Position numbers and translations under genes: made by a program. The notes beneath the pieces are model-generated. The model had not been told where the DNA came from. It did not search any database and saw nothing but the letters and a program-made list of their open reading frames with translations. Positions 1-6,745 of a DNA stretch of 25,846 bases are shown here, in pieces. The number at the start of each line of letters is the position of its first letter. Position 1 is the stretch's first letter. Origin of the DNA: Gammaproteobacteria bacterium (lineage in GTDB: Bacteria; Pseudomonadota; Gammaproteobacteria; Steroidobacterales; Rariloculaceae); the NCBI GenBank assembly GCA_016927175.1, contig JAFGNC010000576.1, positions 1 to 25,846 of the forward strand. The letters run 5' to 3'.

Positions 1-20
1 CCACAACCACAACCACAACC
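1..20. repeat. CCACAA hexamer tandem repeat at the window edge
   Basis: Three full copies of CCACAA plus two further bases open the window. The array may continue beyond the left edge, so its true length is unknown. It lies outside any recognisable gene. Confidence 0.8.
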
Positions 21-50
21 AGCGATAGACTCTCCACCACATTCCGGATC

Positions 51-162
51 TTGAATTCATGGACGGATTTCTTCCTGCGCCGGCTCGGCGTCTCGCGCGA
101 CCGCGACGGATGCCAGCTCGCCGCGCCGCCTCCGGGCGCGCCGATACGGGACGTACCGCCTG
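51..162 (+). other. Coding-like stretch in a different frame upstream of the asparagine-synthase-like gene
   Basis: From a TTG at 51 the reading frame has strongly G/C-biased third codon positions (about four fifths) until roughly 160. It then loses that bias just where the frame used by the next gene gains it. It reads as a short peptide beginning NSWTDFFLRRLGVSRDRDG. An ATG at 59 in a third frame gives a 34-residue arginine-rich peptide whose TGA overlaps the ATG at 163 (TGATG), but its codon bias is poorer. Either the downstream protein has an N-terminal extension broken by a one-base shift, or this is the end of a small overlapping gene. No family was recognised and no clear ribosome binding site is visible. 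Confidence 0.3.
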
Positions 163-1896
163 ATGTCGCGCGCGCTGCTGGTCTGCCATCGCCGCGCCGC
201 CGATGCCGAATGCACGGAGCATCGCATCGCCCGGCTGGCCGAGCGGCTGACGCCGGACAACCTCGTGCCCGCTCTGCCACAGATCGCGCGCCGCGACGGC
301 GTCGTCGCGGCGGTATTCGAGCCGAGCCCGGCGACGGCGGTTCATGAGGTCAGCATCCGCCTCGGCGCGACGACCGGCGCCGGCTCGCTCTGGTGGAAGC
401 CGGGCGCGAAGGCTCCCGACGGCTGTTTCGCGCTGCTGCGCGCCGACGAGGATCGGGTCGAGCTCGTGGCCGACGCCACGGCGTCCCGCACGCTGTGGTA
501 CGTGCTGACGGACGACCTGTTCGTCGCTTCGTCCTCGCAGCGGGCGATCGTCGCGCTGCTCGGCAGCTTCGAGCCGAACCACGACGCGGCCGCGTGGATG
601 CTGTCGTCGGCGACGCTCGGCCCGGGCAATGCGTGGGACCTGCGGCTCGCGCCGGTTCCGCCCGGCGGCCGCGTCACGCTCGATCGGCGCAGCTGGCGTC
701 TTCGCGCCGCCGCCGACAGCGCGCCGCTCGCACCGCAGGATCTCGCGCCGGACGAGCATCGGCGGCGCCTCGAGCAGGCGGTCGAGGCGGCGGTGGGCAG
801 CTTCGAGCACGAGCCTGCGATGTGGCTGCTGCCGCTGTCCGGCGGTATCGACAGCCGCGGCCTGCTGCTCGCGCACCTGCGGGCCGGCGTGCCGGCCGAC
901 AGGCTCCGGTGCGTGACGTGGGGCCGCCGGGCGGCGCTCGAAGAGCCCGGCACGGACGCCTACGTCGCACGCGCTCTCGCGGAGCGCTTCGGCGTCGAGC
1001 ACCGCTACTTCGAAACCGACGTCTCGGACGAGGATCGGGACGTGCTGATCGACCGCTTCCTCGTCGCCGGCGAGGGGCGGATCGGCCACATCTCCGGGTA
1101 CCTCGACGGCTTCGAGCTGTGGCGCCGCTTCCGCGCCGAGGGCGTGCACGGCGTGATCCGCGGCGACCACAGCTTCGGCGGAGCACCCGTGCGCACACCG
1201 GAAGCCGTCATGCAGAACGCCGGTCTGCTGACGCTCGAGGATCACTTCCCGGGGGACGCCCGCACGTGGTTCGACCTGCCGCGGCAGACGCTGCCGGCGG
1301 AGTTCGCGCGCGGCGCGAGCGAGTCGCTCGACGACTGGCGCGACCGCCTCCGCCAGCAGTTCAGGCTGCCGGCGGTGATGGCCGCCCTGACGGACCTGAA
1401 GACGCCCTACGTCGAGGTCGTGAACCCTCTGCTGTGCGAGCCCGTCGCGGAGTGCAACCGGCACCTTCCGGTGGAGCTGCGCACCGGCAAGCGCCTGTGG
1501 AAGGAGATCGTCAACGCGTGGGCGCCGGGCGTCACGCCGGCGCGCCGGCCGGCGACGTTGCCGGTGCAGGGCTTCCTCGACGATGACGACATGCTCGAGC
1601 GCATGATGGACGAGCTCGCGTCCGGCGACGCTCTCGACGCGCTCGGCCCCGGCACGAGCAGATCTCTGCGCGCGTCGGTCTACGATCGGCTGGAGCGGCG
1701 CAGGGCTTCTTCGTCGAAGCCGGCGCGCGCCGTCGGCGCGGCGGCACGCAAGCTGCGCTCAGTCGCGAGGAAGCTGCGGCACAGACCGCCGCAGATCGAT
1801 CCGGTCGTCGTCGCGTTCAGGGGAATCATCGTGACCCGGATGAACGCGATGCTCGAGAAAGACGCGGCGGCTTTCGCCGACGCCGCTCACTCCTGA
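163..1896 (+). CDS. Asparagine-synthase-like protein (PP-loop ATP pyrophosphatase), no glutaminase cysteine
   Basis: A 577-residue protein. The PP-loop LPLSGGIDSRGLLL (SGGIDS at residues 226-231) is the ATP-pyrophosphate-binding motif of class B asparagine synthetases and related amidoligases, which activate a carboxylate as an acyl-adenylate. The N-terminal 180 residues resemble the structural part of an Ntn glutaminase domain (LVADATASRTLWYV, SSSQRAIVALLGSFEPN). The essential Cys at position 2 is absent (MSRALLV), so it probably does not hydrolyse glutamine. Such proteins occur in lasso-peptide, antibiotic and surface-glycan loci as well as alone. No peptidase partner, precursor or glycosyltransferase is visible here, so the substrate is unknown. 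The ATG at 163 has only a weak ribosome site, and a frame change just upstream (51-162) leaves the N-terminus uncertain. Its stop overlaps the convergent glycosylase gene by 10 bp. Confidence 0.8.
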   Translation: MSRALLVCHRRAADAECTEHRIARLAERLTPDNLVPALPQIARRDGVVAAVFEPSPATAVHEVSIRLGATTGAGSLWWKPGAKAPDGCFALLRADEDRVELVADATASRTLWYVLTDDLFVASSSQRAIVALLGSFEPNHDAAAWMLSSATLGPGNAWDLRLAPVPPGGRVTLDRRSWRLRAAADSAPLAPQDLAPDEHRRRLEQAVEAAVGSFEHEPAMWLLPLSGGIDSRGLLLAHLRAGVPADRLRCVTWGRRAALEEPGTDAYVARALAERFGVEHRYFETDVSDEDRDVLIDRFLVAGEGRIGHISGYLDGFELWRRFRAEGVHGVIRGDHSFGGAPVRTPEAVMQNAGLLTLEDHFPGDARTWFDLPRQTLPAEFARGASESLDDWRDRLRQQFRLPAVMAALTDLKTPYVEVVNPLLCEPVAECNRHLPVELRTGKRLWKEIVNAWAPGVTPARRPATLPVQGFLDDDDMLERMMDELASGDALDALGPGTSRSLRASVYDRLERRRASSSKPARAVGAAARKLRSVARKLRHRPPQIDPVVVAFRGIIVTRMNAMLEKDAAAFADAAHS

Positions 1897-2687
1897 GCCT
1901 GACAGCTCGGGCAGAAGTAGGCCGTGCGGCTCTGCACCTTGATCGCCGCTATCTTGCCGCCGCAGCGCGGGCAGGCGGCGCCCTTACGCCGGTGCGGCAG
2001 AAGCCAGGTCTTCGGCACGCGGCGCTCGACGTCCTCGGCGCCCGCGCCTTTCGCGATCGCCGTCTCGAGCACGCGGCGCATCGCCCTGTAGAGACGTCTT
2101 ACGGCCTTCGCATCCAAAGCGCCGGTCGGCGTCTTCGGATGAAGCTTTGCGTGGAACAGGATCTCGTCGGAGTAGATGTTGCCGATGCCGGCGATCAGCG
2201 TCTGGTCCATCAGCGCGGACTTGATCGCGCCCCGTTTCTCAGCGAGCTTGCCGGCGAAGGTCCGCTCGTCCACGTCGAGCGCGTCCGGGCCGAGCCGCTT
2301 CGCGCGGATGTACTCGTCCGCATCGCTCACCAGCTCGACCCGGCCGAGCAGCCGCTGGTTCACGTACGCCAGGTGCTCGCCGCCGGGGAAATCGAAGCGG
2401 ACGCGGTCGTGCTTCGGGTCCTGCTCGCCGTCCCTGAACATGTCGAAGCGGCCCGTCATGCCGAAGTGAAACGCGATCCAGCCGCCGTCGTCGAGCGCAG
2501 CGAACAGATGCTTGCCGTGCCGGCGCGCGGCGTCGATCGAGTGCCCTTTCAACCTGCGGCGGAAGCCGCCGGCGCTGGCCCCTTTGATGATCGACGCCGT
2601 CGCGACGCCGACGCCGTCGATCTTCCTGTTCAGGGCGTGCCGCTTCAGGAAGCGGCAATAGTTTTCTACGTCCGGCAGCTCCGGCAT
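1887..2687 (-). CDS. mutM: Formamidopyrimidine-DNA glycosylase family protein (Fpg/MutM)
   Basis: A 266-residue base-excision-repair enzyme that removes oxidised purines such as 8-oxoguanine and cleaves the abasic strand. The start is fixed by MPELPDVE, because mature Fpg uses Pro2 as the Schiff-base nucleophile and Glu3 in catalysis. HFGMTGRF (74-81), Lys59 (equivalent to the conserved DNA-contacting lysine), the H2TH segment LIAGIGNIYSDEILF with Asn170, and a C-terminal zinc finger with Cys239, Cys242, Cys259, Cys262 and Arg254 are all present. Length is normal for the family. The residues after MPELPDVE (NYCRFLKRHALN) differ from classical MutM, so it may be a divergent Fpg/Nei subgroup. 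It starts one base after the asmA-like stop (TGACATG), implying translational coupling in one transcript. Confidence 0.92.
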   Translation of the reverse strand: MPELPDVENYCRFLKRHALNRKIDGVGVATASIIKGASAGGFRRRLKGHSIDAARRHGKHLFAALDDGGWIAFHFGMTGRFDMFRDGEQDPKHDRVRFDFPGGEHLAYVNQRLLGRVELVSDADEYIRAKRLGPDALDVDERTFAGKLAEKRGAIKSALMDQTLIAGIGNIYSDEILFHAKLHPKTPTGALDAKAVRRLYRAMRRVLETAIAKGAGAEDVERRVPKTWLLPHRRKGAACPRCGGKIAAIKVQSRTAYFCPSCQAQE

Positions 2688-2688
2688 G

Positions 2689-4797
2689 TCAGGCACCGCC
2701 CTCCGCTGCGGCCTGGACCTGCTCGAGCAGCGCACGGCAGTCGGCGCTGTCGGCGTCGCCGAGCTCGATCGGCGTCAGCAACGACTCGACGATCTCGCCT
2801 TTGTCCGGCGTAACGGACGGATCGCCGAGCGGCCCCGTCACGTGAACCGGCGCATCCGCCGACAGCAGGCTGAAGTCCTTGCCGCGGCCGAGTATCGCGA
2901 GGTCGAGCCGGCGGTCGGCGAGATCGATCTCGCCGGCGCCGACCAGTTTGACCGTGCCGGTGTCGACCAGCAGCGTCTTCACCTCGAAGACGCCGTCGCT
3001 GCCCTCGAAATCCGCGACGGCACAGCGTATCGGCGTCGTTTCGTCCGCATCGAAGCGCTCGAGCAGCGCGCCGGCCAGATCCATGTCGGCCAGCTGAGCG
3101 AGGGCCGCGGAAAGGCGCCCGCCGTTCATGAACAGCGTGACGCGGCCGCCCGCGGAGTCGACGATCGCACCGGGCTCGGCGCCGGCGGATCGAAGCTCGA
3201 CGTCGCCTTCGATGTCGCCGAACACGTCCCTGTCGATGCCGAGCGCGTCGGACAGCTCGCTGGTCTCGAGGCCGTCGAAGCGGCTCGTCAGCCGAAACTC
3301 CGGCGGGCTCGCGGCGCCGACCACGGTGACGCTGCCGGTGAGATCGCCGGCCAGAAGCTGCGCGTCGACATTCGGCAGCTCGAGCCGGCCGTCGGAAAGC
3401 TCGGCCCGAGCGGATATGCGGTCGACGGGCAGCGCGTAGAGCTGCATGCTTTCCACGGCGAGATCGAGTTCCGCGTCGAGCACGTCGAGCCGTTCCAGCA
3501 CCGCCTGGAACATGCCCGGCGGCCCGTTCCGTGCCGCGCCGTCGGCATTTTCCGAAGCACTGCCGCCATCGCCGCCGTCGTCGCCATCGTCGCTATCGCC
3601 GCCGTCGTCGCCGGCCGCGTTGGCCCCGTCGGCGTCGCCGGCCGCGTTGGCCCCGTCGGCGTCGCCGCCCGCGTTGGCTTCGTCGGCGTCGCCGCCCGCG
3701 TTGGCTTCGTCGGCGCTGTCGGCCCCGTCGGCGCCGTCGGCGGACGCCAGCGTGACGCCCGTCGCGCTCAGCGAGCCCGTCAGCAACGGCCGGGGATCGC
3801 GCCTTTCGATGCGCAGATCGCCGCTCGCGCTCGCGTCTCCGATCGTCGCCTCGAGACCGTTCACGTGCCATGCATCGCCGCGGTCAGACAGGGCGAACTG
3901 CACGTCCGACGAAGGGAAGCTCGGCAGGTTCCTCGCGGCTGCGTCCACCTGCAGGTCGAAATGCGGATCGGCGCCGCGGCTGATCGTCCCGTCTACCCGC
4001 AGCACCGACTGCTCGAGCTCGACCACCGCATGCAGCGGTTCGCGCGCCTGCGCCTGGCCCGCCAGCACGTTACCGCTGCGCGCGGCGACGCGCAGCGTGC
4101 GCGGGCCGATGCTGCCGTCGATCTCGAGCCGAACCGGCGTCGCGGATTCCGTGTGGAAGAGTCGGACTCGCTCGATCCGGACGCTGCCCGTCGTCGGGAT
4201 CGGCAGCGTCGTCTGGAGCTCACCGCCGATGTCGCGCGCTTCGAACGTCAGCTGCGCGATTCGCGGCATCGTGCCCTCGATCGAGTCGACGCTGATCAGC
4301 ACCTGCGCGTCCTCGACGGTATGGCGCGCCTCGGTGCTGAGCCGGGAGATGCTGAAGCCATGGACCGCCCACTCGAAGCGCCGCACGCGGCGCATGAAGT
4401 CCGCGAGGGCCGGCCCCCAGTACAGCACGCCTTCGTCGGCGACCGGCAGCACGATTTCGGGCGCCTCGACGGCCAGGTCTCGCAGCGTCGCCCGCCCGAA
4501 CAGGAACGACAGCAGATCCGCATTGAAGGCCGCGTACTCGACGACGAGCAGCGGCGCGGCCTCGAACCGCGGCTCCCGGACCCGCAGGTTCCGGACCTCG
4601 ATCCGCGGCGACAGACCCACCGTGCGCTCGACGCTTTCGATCTCGAGCCGGACGCCGCCCTGGCGCTCGGCGTACTGGACGGCCAGCATCCGCAGGCGGT
4701 CGCCGTCGAGATACAGCGCCGCCGCCGCGACCGCCACGGCGGCCAGGGTCACGAGAAGCGTTACGAGAACTGCTGCGGTGACGATCAGCCTGCGCAT
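2689..4797 (-). CDS. AsmA family inner-membrane protein with an acidic repeat insert
   Basis: A 702-residue protein with one N-terminal membrane segment (about residues 3-25, after MRR) and a long periplasmic beta-rich body. The early block GDRLRMLAVQYAERQGG..LEIESVERT and the C-terminal block ending in ADAPVHVTGPLGDPSV and KGEIVESLL are typical of AsmA-like proteins. That family belongs to the group thought to bridge the envelope and move phospholipids to the outer membrane. The ATG at 4797 is chosen because the signal-anchor begins there; a start upstream at 4881 would add an arginine/proline-rich leader. In the middle lies an unusual Ala/Gly/Asp-rich tract encoded by a 27-bp tandem repeat (3610-3717). 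It is followed by Asp/Gly-rich and Ser/Asn-containing low complexity toward the C-terminal half. The fpg gene follows one base after the stop. Confidence 0.85.
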   Translation of the reverse strand: MRRLIVTAAVLVTLLVTLAAVAVAAAALYLDGDRLRMLAVQYAERQGGVRLEIESVERTVGLSPRIEVRNLRVREPRFEAAPLLVVEYAAFNADLLSFLFGRATLRDLAVEAPEIVLPVADEGVLYWGPALADFMRRVRRFEWAVHGFSISRLSTEARHTVEDAQVLISVDSIEGTMPRIAQLTFEARDIGGELQTTLPIPTTGSVRIERVRLFHTESATPVRLEIDGSIGPRTLRVAARSGNVLAGQAQAREPLHAVVELEQSVLRVDGTISRGADPHFDLQVDAAARNLPSFPSSDVQFALSDRGDAWHVNGLEATIGDASASGDLRIERRDPRPLLTGSLSATGVTLASADGADGADSADEANAGGDADEANAGGDADGANAAGDADGANAAGDDGGDSDDGDDGGDGGSASENADGAARNGPPGMFQAVLERLDVLDAELDLAVESMQLYALPVDRISARAELSDGRLELPNVDAQLLAGDLTGSVTVVGAASPPEFRLTSRFDGLETSELSDALGIDRDVFGDIEGDVELRSAGAEPGAIVDSAGGRVTLFMNGGRLSAALAQLADMDLAGALLERFDADETTPIRCAVADFEGSDGVFEVKTLLVDTGTVKLVGAGEIDLADRRLDLAILGRGKDFSLLSADAPVHVTGPLGDPSVTPDKGEIVESLLTPIELGDADSADCRALLEQVQAAAEGGA
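3610..3717 (-). repeat. Intragenic 27-bp tandem repeat, four copies
   Basis: Four contiguous 27-bp units (3610-3636, 3637-3663, 3664-3690, 3691-3717) differ at only a few bases. They encode a nine-residue repeat of the form (E/G)ANA(G/A)GDAD inside the AsmA-like protein. Units 1 and 2 share the GGCCCC variant, and units 3 and 4 share GGCTTC. The unit length is a multiple of three, so copy-number change would keep the frame. The surrounding 3570-3750 is also Ala/Asp/Gly-rich. Confidence 0.9.
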
Positions 4798-4825
4798 GAT
4801 CGGCTGATACAAGACGTATGCCAGC

Positions 4826-4857
4826 CGCCGCCCCGGCCGGCCGGCCGCGGGGCGGCG
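4826..4857. repeat. GC-rich inverted repeat between the SnoaL-like and asmA-like genes
   Basis: A perfect 10-bp stem (CGCCGCCCCG at 4826-4835 with CGGGGCGGCG at 4848-4857) encloses a 12-nt loop that is itself a GGCC repeat. It lies between the SnoaL-like stop (4964) and the asmA-like start (4797), both minus-strand. There is no T-run, so intrinsic termination is uncertain; it might shape the asmA leader or be only GC-rich spacer. Nothing else is seen in 4798-4963. Confidence 0.4.
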
Positions 4858-4963
4858 CCCGTCACCGGCAGACGCCCGCACGGGGCGCCCTTCGGCGGCG
4901 CGCGGCTCGCCACGCCGCCCGGCGCGGCCGGCGGATCGCGCCGCCCGCGCCGGGCCGGAGCGA

Positions 4964-5533
4964 TCAGTCCTGCGGCGCCACGTTCCGCGACTCGATGAGC
5001 CACTGCCCGTCGACGCGCACGAGCTCGTCGACGCCGCGCCCGGCCGCGGCCACTCGGGGCGTCGCGCCCTGCTCCGCCGGACCGAAGACGGTCATCCAGT
5101 ACGAGTGATACCGGGCGCGATCCTCGCCCAGGAACTCGACGTGCGAGTTCGTGATCACGTGGTACATCGGCGCCGGCGCCTGGCCTTCGGCTTCGCGCTC
5201 GGCACGCGCCTGCTCGAGACCCGCGACCATCTGCCGAAGCGCGTCGCGGCCCTGCGTCGCGTTCTCGCCCGCGCCGAAACGGCCATCTTCGGTGAACACG
5301 GCGGCGTAGGCGTCCTCGTCGAACGAGTCGAGGGCGCGCACGTAGCGCCACATCAGCGCCTCGATCTCGGCGCGGTCCCTGGCCTCGCGCAGAACGTCGG
5401 CGTCGTCGGCGGCGGCACCCGCCGGAAAGGCCGCCGCCAGCACGGCGGCGCAGGCGGCAAGCGCCGAAACGGCGAAAAGGCTACGAACCACGGAACCGCG
5501 GCGGACGCCGCGGCGGCTCTGGATGTCGGACAT
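4964..5533 (-). CDS. Exported SnoaL/NTF2-like protein
   Basis: A 189-residue protein. A positively charged start followed by a hydrophobic stretch and Ala-rich cleavage region (VVRSLFAVSALAACAAVLAAAFPAGAAA, residues 15-42 split over the h- and c-regions) indicates a Sec signal peptide. The mature part is one NTF2-like alpha+beta cone: an N-terminal helix AEIEALMWRYVRALDSFD, then YAAVFTEDGRF, GRDALRQM, and late strands ending in DGQWLIESRNVAPQD. This matches SnoaL-like polyketide cyclase/dehydratase-type domains, which bind small hydrophobic ligands; the reaction is unknown. The ATG at 5533 has a strong GGGGGAG ribosome site five bases upstream. It is divergent from the lactamase-fold gene across about 150 bp and may share its regulation. 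Confidence 0.8.
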   Translation of the reverse strand: MSDIQSRRGVRRGSVVRSLFAVSALAACAAVLAAAFPAGAAADDADVLREARDRAEIEALMWRYVRALDSFDEDAYAAVFTEDGRFGAGENATQGRDALRQMVAGLEQARAEREAEGQAPAPMYHVITNSHVEFLGEDRARYHSYWMTVFGPAEQGATPRVAAAGRGVDELVRVDGQWLIESRNVAPQD

Positions 5534-5579
5534 TGTCTCCCCCTTTCCTGGACTGTGCGTTTTAGTTCGGGATCGTTCT

Positions 5580-5607
5580 ACTTTAGAGGCGGCCGCGGAA
5601 AGATCAA
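5580..5607 (-). promoter_or_regulatory. Candidate sigma70-type promoter for the SnoaL-like gene
   Basis: Read on the minus strand, TTGATC (5607-5602), a 16-nt spacer and TAAAGT (5585-5580) fall about 50 nt upstream of the ATG at 5533. The -35 matches well and the -10 matches four of six positions. This is pattern-based only. Confidence 0.35.
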
Positions 5608-5681
5608 CTTTCGCTGCCGAGGCTTCGCGGTGGACAATGGCAGCGCCTCTGGATCGTCAGCCCGAGGGGGAGGAAATCCGT

Positions 5682-6731
5682 ATGCTGCACCGCGCCGTCT
5701 CTGCGCTCGCGGCCGCGCTGATCTGCCTGGCGGACGCCGGCACCGCCATCGCGCAGCCGGGCGCACCGGTACGCGAGATCGTGCCCGTGACCGGCGACCT
5801 TTATCGTGCCAGGAACGGCAACTGGTATGCGATCTTCCTCGTGACGCCGGACGGCATCGTGCTCGGCGATCCGTTGAACGTCGACTTCGCCGAGTGGCTC
5901 AGGGAAGAGCTCGACCGCCGGTTCGACGTCCCGGTCCGCTACGTCGTTTACAGCCACAGCCATTTCGATCATGCGGAAGGCGGCGCCGCGTTCGCGGACA
6001 CGGCTCTGTTCGTCGGGCACGAGAACATGCTGCGCAACATGGACGGGCGCTTCCCGCAGATGCCGGGCGACATGGTCGACCGCAACGACAACGGCCGCTT
6101 CGACCCGGAGGAGATCGACATCCCGACGACGACCCGCCCCGGCGTCTGCGGCTTCAGCCCGCGCTTCTTCGACGTCTACGACCGCGACGGCGACGGCCTG
6201 GTCGCGCCCGAGGAGCTGCAGCGCGACATCGTGCCGCCGGACATCGTCTACTCCGACCGTATGAAGATCGTGCTCGGCGGCAGGACTGTCGAGCTGATCC
6301 ATCCGGGCCTGAACCACGCCGACGACGCAACCGTCATGCTCTTCCCGGACGAGCGCGTCGTGTTCGCGACCGAGTTCCTGGCCGATGCGCTGGTGACGGA
6401 CGACATTCACTCGCTGCCGAGCGCGTGCGGGCCGTTCGACGGCTCGCCGCTGTCGGAGTGGATCCGCTCGTACCGCACGGTCGAGGCGCTCGATTTCGAC
6501 ATCGTCGCGCCCGGGCACGGCGCGCTGTTCGACAAAGCCGGTGTCACGGACACGCGGCGCTTCTTCGAGGATCTCGTCGCGGCCGTGTCGGCCGGCATGG
6601 CCGAGGGCCGGTCGCTCGAGGAGCTCAAGTCGAGCATCACGCTCGATCGGTACAGCGGCTGGGAAAACTACGAGCGGCTGCTGCCGCACAACATCGAGGC
6701 GGCCTACGACAACCTCCAGCTCTATCGCTGA
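5682..6731 (+). CDS. Exported metallo-beta-lactamase-fold hydrolase with an inserted EF-hand pair
   Basis: A 349-residue protein. The ATG at 5682 follows a strong GAGGGGGAGGAAA ribosome site and begins a Sec signal peptide (AVSALAAALICLADAGTAIA). Zinc-site motifs are SHSHFDHAEGG (His92, His94, Asp96, His97), PGLNHADDATVM (His212) and APGHGAL (His279). The usual bridging Asp (as in FAGD) appears as Glu231 in FATEF. Between the first motif and His212 are two textbook EF-hand loops: DRNDNGRFDPEE (133-144) and DRDGDGLVAPEE (167-178), each with acidic/Asn residues at positions 1, 3 and 5, Gly at 6 and Glu at 12. Periplasmic calcium binding is therefore likely. The substrate is unknown; the overall layout resembles MBL proteins found near quinoprotein and catabolic genes. 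Its stop is 14 nt from the convergent FAD oxidoreductase. Confidence 0.88.
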   Translation: MLHRAVSALAAALICLADAGTAIAQPGAPVREIVPVTGDLYRARNGNWYAIFLVTPDGIVLGDPLNVDFAEWLREELDRRFDVPVRYVVYSHSHFDHAEGGAAFADTALFVGHENMLRNMDGRFPQMPGDMVDRNDNGRFDPEEIDIPTTTRPGVCGFSPRFFDVYDRDGDGLVAPEELQRDIVPPDIVYSDRMKIVLGGRTVELIHPGLNHADDATVMLFPDERVVFATEFLADALVTDDIHSLPSACGPFDGSPLSEWIRSYRTVEALDFDIVAPGHGALFDKAGVTDTRRFFEDLVAAVSAGMAEGRSLEELKSSITLDRYSGWENYERLLPHNIEAAYDNLQLYR

Positions 6732-6745
6732 CGTCGCCAGGGACC

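Noticed and set aside
51..1896. Lasso peptide biosynthesis locus (precursor plus cyclase)
   Set aside because: The asparagine-synthase-like protein alone fits loosely, but the short upstream frames have no convincing leader/core with an acidic ring residue. No transglutaminase-like peptidase or exporter follows.
3570..3750. RTX-type calcium-binding nonapeptides in the acidic tract
   Set aside because: The repeats are nine residues long but lack the GGxGxDxUx pattern, and the protein is not a secreted toxin.
2686..4998. Long plus-strand open frame opposite the asmA-like gene
   Set aside because: Its product is Arg/Gln/Val-rich text typical of the antisense of GC-rich genes. The minus strand has a signal-anchor, AsmA motifs and proper start context.
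4785..5351. 188-codon minus-strand frame overlapping the SnoaL-like gene
   Set aside because: Arg/Gly/Pro-rich frame-shadow; the SnoaL-like frame has a signal peptide, a strong ribosome site and a recognisable fold.
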